A program made the translations under genes and the position numbers. From assembly GCA_037903355.1 (NCBI GenBank), contig JBAJFE010000042.1, positions 1,190,001-1,254,000 of the forward strand: a stretch of DNA of 64,000 nucleotides, given 5' to 3'. The notes under the pieces were generated by a model that saw only the letters and a program-made list of their open reading frames with translations, was not told the origin of the DNA and did not search any database. This document shows, in pieces, positions 37,430-47,750 of this stretch. Within the stretch, counting starts at the first letter, position 1, and the number at the start of each line of letters is the position of its first letter. The stretch comes from Trichuris trichiura (taxonomy: Eukaryota; Nematoda; Enoplea; Trichinellida; Trichuridae).

Positions 37430-37885
37430 GTGGTTGAACAAGTTGCGTGTCGTAATTCAATGATGAATGTAAATTGCTCGCAGACTTTTACAGCGTTTTC
37501 ATTTCGACGGCGCCTTCGTAACTGTCGCGGACCGGTTTCAAGGACACAAATCTACACGGGAAGAAGTGCTCAGGATATGCGAACTATAGGATGCAATGTG
37601 CGCCCTTGCGCCTATTGGATGAGTCAACAAACAGCTCATCGCGAATTGAGGTTACGTACGAACTATCGTTCTATGGTAGCTACGAACAGCGAGGCAGTAG
37701 TGTCCACTTACCTTAAGCTGGTTCGCTGCGAAGGAACTTCTTCGCAAAGCGATGCAGACACAGCAAGGCGCGGAGATTTTTCATCAACTTTTTCAAATTC
37801 AATTGGCAACTTTTCTAAGCAACCGAGTCTGCTTGCTAAAGACGAACAACAGCCATTATACACACTAAAGGCCTTGATCGAATAG
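37430..37885 (+). other. unassigned open frame of 151 codons
   Basis: One of the longest open frames without a family call, in an otherwise gene-poor stretch. It is rich in Arg, Ser and Thr, with no signal peptide, membrane span or recognised domain. The antisense strand is also open for 84 codons over its end. It may be an exon or a chance frame. Confidence 0.2.
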
Positions 37886-39776
37886 TATAGCCATGGCACC
37901 GAGTAGAACAGGCTTTTCAAGAAGGCGGCGAAAGTTCGCGGTGCGCGAAATTTCACTCCCAATTACAAAGGCCAACCAAAACTGGTCGTTGCCTAAACAA
38001 GGTTACGTAAAGATAGAAATTCACCGGACGATTTACGCTTGGAATAAGTGCATTTAAAAATACAGTAAGCAAGTATTTATCGGCAAGCACAATGTGCCCC
38101 ACGATCAATTTAAATAGGCGTCTTCTATTTAACCAACGTATTTGAATTTGACATGAAAAAATTGGCCAGTTAATTTCTGGCAATGAATACTGCGTTTGCT
38201 GACTGATTGCAATGAAAAATTTTCTTGCTCCTCAAACGCGAACGATTCATCGTGATTTTACATAAAGCATTCACTTCACTTCATATCTACGAGAAACCCC
38301 CTCCGGTTCCTATTCTATAGCTCGCGTAAGCATTGCGTTGTCCTGCGGATGTATTTTTAATTCAAATTCCAAAAACAATCGATTATTCACCATGCCGAAC
38401 TATCCAACCGAGAATATTATTATCGTAATTATTACTTCAGACAAGATACGATTGCGCATAGGCTGATTCAGCAGGAGCCACACGTCAAAAGTTGGCACGC
38501 GATAAAATATGACAATATCCTATCATACATCGTAATGTCTAATGTTAAACAAATCTATCTGATCGCGAAATAAAAGCAGCAGATCACATTCGCAAACACT
38601 GCCACGGAGTCAGATAACTTTTGAAAGCTTCAATTCTGCAGTGTTGAACAAATTCAAAAACGCATACAAACATCGTACAACGACTGCTGCTGATAAGGCC
38701 ATTAAACAAACTGGTTGACTTATCACTTAGGGCGATTGTGCCCACTTTGTGTTGATTATAGCTTATCAAGTGGACGGCAACTCAATTTCGTTGCATTTCC
38801 TATAATTCTAAGAGAGGGATACAAAAAAGATTATTAATAATTGTTAAGCGGCAAACAGCTGTATTTCTCCGTAAGGTAAATTTTCATATCTGTCCAACTG
38901 TCAGTTTAAATTGCGAACTCATGAGCTTTCAAGTCTCAAAATGGTCACTTGGAGTATTATCATCACGAAGTCCTTTTACCTAATATGGATATTTGAAAAA
39001 CGTGAATACGGATCGTTTGGGATACTCTTCTTCCGTCGTTAACTTCTGTTAATAAAAGCCCTTTTTTCAGCCGAAAATGTTGCAGCGGCCAATTTGCAAA
39101 ATCGTTTAGAAAAAATAAAATCGCGCGATTAAGTCTAACACGCCGTGCTGACACGCGAATGCGCTACAAAATTAACCGACGCGTACGTTACGAAAATAAT
39201 AACACTTTGCCAAAAATAGTAATAAGCAAATTCCTTTAGTATCAAAACTGCACGTTCCTTTAGTTGAAGATTAGGTAAAATAGAAATTCGATTATGCGGG
39301 TCGGTCAGGCAAAAAAAGAAAACGCACGAAACTTCAAACGCCCTTTCCCCAATATCGAACGAAGTTTATTGCTGACAAACGATTTATCACTGAATCGCAA
39401 AAAAAATTTTGATCTTTAAACAACCTGCGAGTCACGTCTATTTTAAAACGTTCAATCCCGAATATTCAGCATATCCTATAGAACTAGTTTTAAATATGCC
39501 AATATTGCAAGTGCTGTGATGTTTTACAATCAATCGTTTTCTAAGTGGGCCTTAGTTGTTCAAATACTTTTGAAATGCATAATTTAGCAAGCTCTTTACC
39601 GCCACATTCTTGGTGATTAACATAGGCAGCGAAATTGAAATTTTAAAATGTATTCAATGAGATAAAAGCAGTCCCAATCCCAGCAAACTGCTAGTATACA
39701 TGATGATCAAAACTTCGGAAACAGACGACCATGAACAACGTGGCTTGCAGTTTTTCGGTATTCGAGACGGAAGTGT
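37886..39776. other. intergenic, nothing recognised
   Basis: About 1.9 kb of AT-rich sequence before the 3' end of the guanine deaminase gene. It holds only short frames. Confidence 0.4.
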
Positions 39777-40259
39777 TCAGTAAGGAGTTTTATCTGGTTT
39801 TTCCCGCCACATTTGCATTGCCGCTTTCGCGCGTTCCAAGGGAACACAACACAAGTAATGCTCTTTCCGTTTTCGACCTGATATAATGTCATAGAATTCG
39901 CTGTCATCAAAACCTTGCTCGGCCGCATCACAATCGTCAAGACAATAATAAACTCTTTGCAGGCGTGACCATAACGTCGCACCAAAACACATTGGGCACG
40001 GTTTGCAGCTTGAATACAAAATACAATCGGACAACTGCCACGTTCCCAACTTAGCTGCCGCTCTGCGGATCACCGTCACTTCGGCATGAGCCGTTGGATC
40101 ATTCGTTTTCAATACTTCATTGTGACCAACAGCTACTATCTGACCGTCCTTTACAACAGCGGCGCCAAACGGGCCCCCATCACCGCACTGTACGCCTTTC
40201 TCTGCCTCTTCGCAGGCGAGCAGCAAAAACTTTTCTACTTCACTATCCATTTCTTTCAC
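39777..40259 (-). CDS. guaD: guanine deaminase, bacterial (GuaD) type
   Basis: A zinc enzyme of the cytidine-deaminase fold that converts guanine to xanthine in purine breakdown. The single uninterrupted frame encodes 160 residues, about the length of bacterial GuaD (the Bacillus subtilis enzyme is about 156). It is not the 450-residue amidohydrolase-type guanine deaminase usual in animals. Zinc-site motifs are HAEVTVIRRA (His58, Glu60) and PCPMC (Cys88, Cys91). The N-terminal GGPFGAAVVKDGQIVAVGHN and the LSDCILYSSCKPCPMCFGA region follow GuaD closely. The last residue is tyrosine (KTPY), as in GuaD, where the swapped C-terminal tyrosine completes the active site. Two in-frame ATGs lie at the start (codons 1 and 4). 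It has no intron, unlike every other long gene here. Related cytosine or tRNA-type deaminases are less likely, because of the conserved C-terminal half. Confidence 0.9.
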   Translation of the reverse strand: MKEMDSEVEKFLLLACEEAEKGVQCGDGGPFGAAVVKDGQIVAVGHNEVLKTNDPTAHAEVTVIRRAAAKLGTWQLSDCILYSSCKPCPMCFGATLWSRLQRVYYCLDDCDAAEQGFDDSEFYDIISGRKRKEHYLCCVPLERAKAAMQMWREKPDKTPY

Positions 40260-41360
40260 CTACGCCATAAATGCATACTCAGAATTGAATAAGATATTTT
40301 TTAAAAAAAACCGTTAAGATCTCGTGCTGCTAAGCTAAACTAACCATAGGCGGGCCAACACCTAAATGACAGTGCAAGTTGAAATAAAAATAAAAAAACA
40401 ATGAATTGCCATATTATAATCATATTATTATTAAGAAGTGAACAATTTTTCGAGCAACAAAACCTAGCCATCGCTGTTCAAAGACAAACAAGCGTCTGCG
40501 CTGACCTAATAAACTCCAAATAGAAAAAATAAGAAAGAATGAAAACAACAAAACGACTATACTACATAATAATCGCTTATCACTGAGTTGGAAAGGTGAG
40601 TAATCTACGCGAAAGTTAAGCACTTAAGATAAATGTTGAAACGTTCAAAATAACAAATGTTTACCCTCAAATTTTTGCCTAAAATGGTTATACATGAAGT
40701 CAGGTCGGAAAAACTTCAAAAGTGAGCCACAATGATTGCCCGGCCGAAGCTAATTTGACAAAGTGCTTAATTTCGAGAAGTTCAGACATAACGCATTTAA
40801 AGGGCGACTGGCCAAGAACTAAACAGCTAAAAGCGTTGGTATTTGAAACCATAAAAAATAAGCATTAAGCACTACTCTTAATCAGTGTGTAGCGCATCGC
40901 TCCCTTCCAACAGATGGTTGCAAAAAACAAGAGATGCCGAACTGCTAGTCGCTAAAAATAATCAGCAATCTCCTCGTTGACTGGGCTTATCATTAAACGT
41001 AGTAAACATTTTAAAAGTACACAAATCATTTGTTCACTTCGCGAAAAGAAATTCCTTTCATTAACGATATAGAACTGCAAACGGTTTTCAAATTATTCGA
41101 TAGATCGATTTCCATCTCCTTTATGTCAATCTATGAGTGAATGCTCGCTGTATTGAAAACCGGTCGATTCGACACTAAGAAAAGTGGAGCTCGCTTTTGA
41201 CATATTGAAAAGATTTCATTACGGAAAGAAACAACACTGAGAAGCCAGCTCATACCCGAAGAAAATACACGAGAAAGCGCAACGTTTCCCAATCTTGAAG
41301 CTACAACGACGACATACTTAAAACAACAACTACCTTTCGAATGTTTGCGCAGCTAAGGAT
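40260..41360. other. intergenic, upstream of guanine deaminase
   Basis: About 1.1 kb with the probable deaminase promoter. A minus-strand frame at 40420-40623 is hydrophobic and of low complexity; I do not support it as a gene. Confidence 0.4.
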
Positions 41361-41660
41361 GGTTTCATAGTTGGTCTTCTGGTTCACGGGTTTGGCCTGT
41401 TTGATGTATCTGTAAGTAAACTTCAAAGTGCCCTACCAACGAATGGATGAGCAACTTGTTAGACAAAATACAGAACGATTGTATACCGTACGTTTCGGAA
41501 CTGCTCTTGTTCCGTCGTCAGCAGTGTAAGGGAGCTCTGTGTTCCGAAACGCACGGTATACAATCGTTCTGTATTCGTTGGTAAGGGCACTTTGAAGTTT
41601 ACTTACAGATACATCAAACAGGCCTAACCAGTGAACCAGAAGATCAACTATGAAACAACC
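41361..41660. mobile_element. foldback / MITE-like inverted repeat element
   Basis: Left arm 41361-41500 and right arm 41540-41660 are inverted copies. The outer ends read 'ggtttcatagttggtcttct' and, reversed, 'agatcaactatgaaac'; the inner ends read 'gtataccgtacgtttcggaa' and 'ttccgaaacgcacggtatac'. The left arm carries about 22 extra bases ('ggatgagcaacttgtt...'). The centre holds 'ctcttgttccgtcgtcagca'. No protein is encoded, so it would depend on a transposase from elsewhere. Diverged relatives lie at 2528-2742 and 66-190. Exact ends and target-site duplication were not determined; the shared flank 'aagcctgttaaaagacatc' suggests that the full unit runs to about 41690. Confidence 0.8.
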
Positions 41661-42439
41661 TAAGCCTGTTAAAAGACATCCCGTCTTTCGAAACAGCTAA
41701 AGATGGTAAGGAACAAAACACAAACCAGTTACAAGTAATCACACGCGCTAGTTTCAACGAAAGAATGTTTAAGAAGCTAAAACAACTTTATTTCAGCGCC
41801 AATTTCGGAATCCTCTTTCATTTAAGCTTTGCCTCAAGACAACTGACGCTAACTAATCATATCGTCTGCGATAAAAGGAAATAATGCCGCCCTTCACCAT
41901 AAAAGCTGAATAGCAAAACGTGCAAGCAAAACAAGGACGCTCACCTTAAAAGCCATAGGGATAGACAACGTAAGAGAGCGAACAGATCCGCCTGGATAAA
42001 CCGTACTGTAGAAAACTTGATAATCAGGTATCATTAAGCACTGTCAACATTTCGTTGCATTGTTTTCGAGATATTTTAGCGCCGCTTACAGATCAAGCGC
42101 CCAATTGAACTATGCCCTTGATTTGAGAACTAATAAACAGTTTATGCAACTAAGCTACAAGTGTTTAACTTTCCTTCTTGCCGGAGCAATGCAACTTGAC
42201 CTGAACCAACGTGACTTCAAGACAACTTGGCCTAGAAGCAATTGATCTTATCCTTGTACCCGCATTCACGTATACAGTTTGCTTAGTGTGAATCCATTAT
42301 ACTTAGTACGTAGAAGGTACATGTACTAGGTACACAGCCAGCGCGTACGTACGCATCAGATGCTAGTTACACGCAAACTATCCTCTGTTCTCCAAAGTTT
42401 CTACAACACATAGGTAAAACAGAGGTTTTATATGGTGTA
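41661..42439. other. flank between element and tandem array
   Basis: It continues the element's 3' flank for about 40 bases, then AT-rich sequence with a short frame (42060-42245) of no recognised family. Small self-complementary blocks (for example 'gtacgtacgc' near 42345) lead into the array. Confidence 0.35.
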
Positions 42440-42920
42440 CATCCAAGATATTCATGGAATTTGCGGCATTCACGCAGTATACTTTGCCTATAATCAGAAT
42501 ACCCGCGAAACCCGTAACTACTATGGTGCACATTGCTTATAAATAGGGTATCTATGGCATGAGTAGTCTCCACCGCGTAGATTCAGTATCTAAGCTGTAT
42601 ATATTTGCACAATGAGAATATCTGATGCATATATGTCATAAACACAGTATACGTTGCTTACAAACAGGCTATTTGTGATATACAAAATCTATCGCCATAA
42701 GTGGACTGACTATCTGTGGTATATATCTGCCTACGGGACATATTTATTTCATATATGTATGAATTTGGCATAAATTGGCTTTAAATAAGATATTTGTGAT
42801 TTTCAGGCACACACGCGATACTTATGGTGCGCAATGTTGCGTAGTGCGATTTTTTATGGCGCTATAGCACACATACGGTATACATTGCTTATTAAGAAGA
42901 CATTTATATTATGTAGCGTC
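42440..42920. repeat. degenerate tandem array, unit about 58 bp
   Basis: A recurring block of the type 'gtatac.ttgcttat.aa...g.tat.t.tg' can be placed at about 42475, 42530, 42596, 42649, 42719, 42768, 42826 and 42880. Steps range from 49 to 70 and average about 58; alternate copies are more alike, giving a higher-order period near 115-120. Units are strongly diverged. It encodes nothing that I can see. Confidence 0.6.
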
Positions 42921-45791
42921 GCAGCAGTACACAGAAGCAGTATACCTTATACGGTACCAGTCAAGTTGAAGCGCACTCTTCTCCTCCAAATTTTACTAAC
43001 GGGAAATTTTCAAATTCGCAAGTAGTCTACTCATTGAAAGCGATTTTTTTGCGAAATGCTTGACGCAGTGTAACACTTTTTTCGTATACTTTTGCTTTGT
43101 TTAGCTAAAAACACTGTTGCACTCCGTTTGAGCATAAGTTAAGCGCAAGCTGCAGTAGCTGCGGAAAACTTTTGAAATTATTCAACTAAGTGAAATTTCG
43201 CCAATCTAAACGATGAACGCAATATTTAAATTTGTGTCGAAAAAAATTTGAATAATTGATAAGACGAGTGAAGCTTTTATCGTAAGATATCGCGTTTAGT
43301 TTTGTATTTCAAAGATAAAAGTAAGAACTTACTAAAGTGTTTTATAAGTTAATGTCAATAAGCTAATGCCTAATTAGCTTTGCCCCATTTTAACAAGGCG
43401 GAAATATATTGAAAAAGTAAACTCGATGCTTAACGCAAATCTCATTTCGACCTTCTTTTCCAACTTTGACTTGTCAAACTCAGCCGACTGACTACAACCG
43501 CTGCGATAAGCCTTATCGCAAGCCAACGATAGCAAACTTCAAACCGTTCGAACCGGTGTGAACAGACAGCCGTTGAGCGAATAAGAAGAAACTTAAACTT
43601 TTGAGGCAAAAAAGTACACTTACAAAGGCTATCGATGTGCAGGACAACTTTTTGCGAAAGTAAATAGGAAAGAAAAAAAAATAAAAAACGGCATAAACCT
43701 CGGAAGGGAACGAAAAAAAGACAACTGAGAAAACAAGAGAAACTTGAATTCTTCGCCTACAATCCTCCGGTTTTCTTTCAGCTCAACGACAGCTTGAAAA
43801 GTACAACTTTTTACTCGGTCGCAGCAATGGCACAGCGACGAGGAACAACTTAAGGCCATTTTAAAAAATATCTCAAAAAATGAAAAAAAAAGTTAAAAAA
43901 TAACAAAACCATTCCCAACGGCATTGCGTCCAACACGTTTTGTTTTCAGTTGGAAATGTTCTTACAAGTAACAAATATTTTACGCCAATTAAATTAGGCG
44001 AGACTCGTTCGGTCAAACTCCGCCTGTTCCACTCGTTTGCGCTTTAAGCGAAGTGATTTTTGGCGAAAAAGTTCGAAGATGAAATTTTCCCACGGAAAAA
44101 TAAATTTGCGACCGATTTGCCAAGGTGCACTTGCGGAAGCGAAGTTGTTTAAAATTGAAAGCGTCGCAGCAGTTTAGCGAAACAAGCAAAAACGTTCCCC
44201 CGTTAAGCGAAGCGTAACAATGAATGGGTCTCTTCTACGCTTGCATTCGGCTACCTTCCCGCAATGTTGCAGTTATGCGATCCTTTTTTTGCAATAGGCG
44301 AAAGAAAAACTGCTACATTACGGAAAGGTCACGTGCTAGTTACAACAAAATAAGAGTCGGTTTTGGAACGAAGCAATTCAGCCAAACATGGAACGTATAT
44401 GTTATAAATGTGTTACGTTTAACTATATACGCCAAAGCATTTGCATCTGATCAAACCTAAGCAGAGCGTGAATATTTACATGGATAAATAGGTTTCGAAC
44501 GACTTTGGTTAGATCTTACGCGCCTCAAAAGAAAAACCAGAAAGGCTTTTACGTTGCGTAGAACGAAAATTGTAACACTAAGACATCAAACGCGTTCACT
44601 GACTCGGCATAGGTCTCAATAAAATTAAATCCTCATTCACTTTCGTACTTTCGCCTAAACAACCCATTCATGTGCCGATTGGACGATTGGTCGTTAACTG
44701 CGGATGGCTTTGAATTTCAACAACGTATTATTGATACTTGTCCCAATTAATCTGCAAGAATTATACCGCCTATGATCAATGCTCTCATTTTCATTGAGAA
44801 GTGCTTAATCATTCGCTAAGTTGAAAACCGCATTTTGGTTTAAGGTTAATTGATGCAAATCTTACGATAAGACATAAGGCTATAGCGAACAGTTACAAAG
44901 CAGCCGACATTTTCGACATTGAATTATTCGTCGCCCGTAGTGGCTGTCTCACTCTCTTTTAACCCTGTTGCGAAAATTAATAACGACATCAACTTCCATT
45001 GTAACTTTTACATTGTATGTATGGCACATTAATCCCGACGACGGGTCTATCAGCCGAAAGAGAAGTAGACGAACGTTTTCTTGACGCGATCATCCTTTGG
45101 TAACGATCATTTTGGCGCCAAAGCCAATTGACGGAAAAATTAATGTTCCCATTTACGGTGTTTCAAAAAATATAGCTTTGTATTAATAGAAATCAATTTA
45201 AAATAAGAAACTGAAAACAAATAACGTAAATGAACTGGTTGGTGCTAACTTGTTCTCTTCAGTCCGTTTTCTTTGTCCTTTTACGCTTGTAGATAATCTT
45301 TCGCGGTTCGAAGTGCGAAAAGCAAAGGAAAGAAATTCAGCTTTAACCACTTGGCCAAGGAGTAAACCTATCCTACTATGTTGGCTTCGGCAAGGAGCTA
45401 AAATGTTTTTTGGCGGTCAATTTCGAAATTCATCAAAAAGTTGAAAGCCAGAATATGCTCATCGAAGAGACGCGCAACAAACGATCAGCCGTCCTACTAA
45501 TGGAGCAGAAGGAAAAGACATTCTGTGGGAAGGCGTTGTTGATCCTGATAAACTGCGTGGCCAAAAAAATAACCTGTTTTCATTCCATTTCTGGCAGACT
45601 GCTTGAACAGTCGAATAAAAAAGGGAATTCGGCCCTTCCATCTTGAAAACCGACAGCGCGTTCCAATTTCTTATCAGATATGATGCGAACTCGGAGGACC
45701 GTTTTGTAAACAGACACACGCGAGCCTAAAGGAAAATATCTAATTTGTTTTTAAAAAGTTCCTTCTTAAGGGAGTACATTTTATCGAACAA

Positions 45792-45809
45792 AGCGGTCGA
45801 CTAGTCGAC
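45792..45809. other. perfect 18-bp palindrome
   Basis: The bases cggtcgactagtcgaccg are their own reverse complement. The half-motif 'aaagc(g/a)gtcgacc' recurs near 47680 and 48536, each followed by loosely similar sequence. It may be a protein-binding site or the remnant of a small repeat. Confidence 0.45.
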
Positions 45810-47030
45810 CGGATATCACAAATGCAGTTCGGATAGCGTCCCGCCACCCGTTTTGAGACCAAATGTACGCTCGTCCTACTAACCGTTAAAAAGTCAAGAC
45901 CATCTTACAAAATGCACCCTACGGTATGTATTAATTTATGACTCTGCTGGATAATTCAAGAACGTTGTCAAGATGCACGTGTCGCTTTCATACCGCTATT
46001 TCAAAGTTGAATTTCACTTCAATTGACATGCTAAGACTAATGGCCATTCCTTGACCTTTATACTTGGAAAACTAACTCGAAAGAGCGGGAAAGTCACACT
46101 TGATTCTACGTTGCGCTTGTCGAATTAGCTACGTAGTATTGAAACATTTTTAAAAATTAACATTTTCGCAAAAAATGCTGATCAGCCTAAGCGGACGCGT
46201 AAATTAATGATAGTCGTCTCGAAAAGGCAGCAATTTCGTGCAGCTGCTCGTTCTCGCACTATCCGTGGCTTAAAAAAAATCTTTGCGGCTCCCTACGTTA
46301 AGTGGATAAATCAATCTCTCAAATGGAAACGTAATCTTTTTTGGAAAGCACGGATTCATGCTATTATTACGTTATCAGTAAGAGAAGGGCACGGCGCGCC
46401 TTCGGGCGCAAATCAAAACTAGTCAAAGTTCAACCGTTCAAGTCATGCATATTATATAATTATTCGTGGCAACAGCAGTTGTAAAAAGGGTATTGAATGC
46501 AATACGCAAATTTGTGAAACCCATCCGACCCCACTGGAATACTAATATGCCTGCGTAGCCCAATATGGCCATGCGGTGAAATAACACTCAGCAAAAAAGT
46601 GACAAATTAATTATTGCGATTACGAGTGGCAAAAAATTATTCCGATTCTTTAGTTTTGTCCGGCGTGAAAGGAAGGGGCAAAAAAACGAAATGCAAACAG
46701 TGTTGTACAAAGCTCAGGAAAAAAAGTAGTCAAAAACCTTAAAAAGGTGAACAAGCTGCTATTGTGTGGCTTGATTGCCAATATCCGAAGAGACGAAGAT
46801 TCGGAAAGAACAGGACGGAACTTGAGTAAACAGAAAGTAGCTATGGTAAGAGTAAACTTCTTGCCAAAAGGCAAACAGCGTCAGAAAGGTTGCCGTACCG
46901 GATCGACTTGTTTCATCCGAGCAGAGCACTCATAAGCTTGGTGCACTGCTTGACGAAGAGGATAAGATGTTAATAAGTCTAAGCGTCGTCACCCCATCGA
47001 TGGAAAAGGCGCCAATGGCTAGCCGTATAC

Positions 47031-47046
47031 CGCGCGCGCGCGCGCG
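47031..47046. repeat. CG dinucleotide microsatellite
   Basis: Eight CG units in a row stand out in AT-rich surroundings. Confidence 0.7.
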
Positions 47047-47734
47047 AATAAAAATAAACATTCTCTTCTCATTTTGACAAATATGACACGCTCAAATTGG
47101 ACTAAATGGGTGCGACGAGTAATCAATTAACCTTAAAAATGCTTATGCCGCCAATAGTTCACGCTTTGCAGCTGCGCAAAGTGAGCGGGCAGAAAAAAGT
47201 AAACATAAGTCGTCTAAAGCGTTAGAGGAAAAAGATTTTCGAAGAAAAAAATCGTTCTCGGCAAACTACCGGTGCGGATGAACGGATTCGATGAAAAAGC
47301 AGTGTTTGCATCCGCCCAGCCGGAATCTAGTCGCAAAACGAAGGAAGTAAGATTCATCGAATCTTATTTGGAGCAGCGTCGATGCGAGACGGAGATCGCT
47401 TCCGATTTTTCCCACAACCAATGGCTATCGCCAATGGGCTTTTACTTAGGGCAAACCGGTTGTCGTCAGGGGTGTCAAAGGTTGTCTGCCACTTTCAAGC
47501 CAATGCGATTGGGGGCCCTCGCTCAGCCATGATGCGATATAACGCGCAAATCGAGGAGAATAACCGTGAGCGCATAAAGAAAAACTAGACTAATGTTTGT
47601 CTTTCAGGGACTGATCAGTGCCAAAGGTTCTCGCGACCGCAGGAACCAGTCGGCCAAGGGCAGCTATAAACCCTTCGATAAAGCGGTCGACCAAGCACCG
47701 CATTGTAGCATACTGCCACCAATAGGATCATTTT

Positions 47735-47744
47735 GGCTTTTCAG
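47735..47744 (+). promoter_or_regulatory. 3' splice site just before CAP start codon
   Basis: The acceptor GGCTTTTCAG ends six bases before the CAP start codon. Such a placement is typical of nematode spliced-leader trans-splicing, though an ordinary intron from an untranslated exon would look the same. A similar site (TTTCTTTACAG, ending at 53538) lies 35 bases before the COG6 start. Confidence 0.4.
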
Positions 47745-47750
47745 TCCAAC

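Larger units (their letters stand above)
42921..47750. other. gene-poor stretch upstream of CAP gene
   Basis: About 4.8 kb. Frames at 44224-44460, 45250-45650, 46207-46422, 46747-46935 and 47272-47588 are short or overlap in different frames, with no family motif. It contains a perfect 18-bp palindrome (45792-45809) and a CG dinucleotide run (47031-47046). The final few hundred bases are likely to include the CAP gene promoter. Confidence 0.4.
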
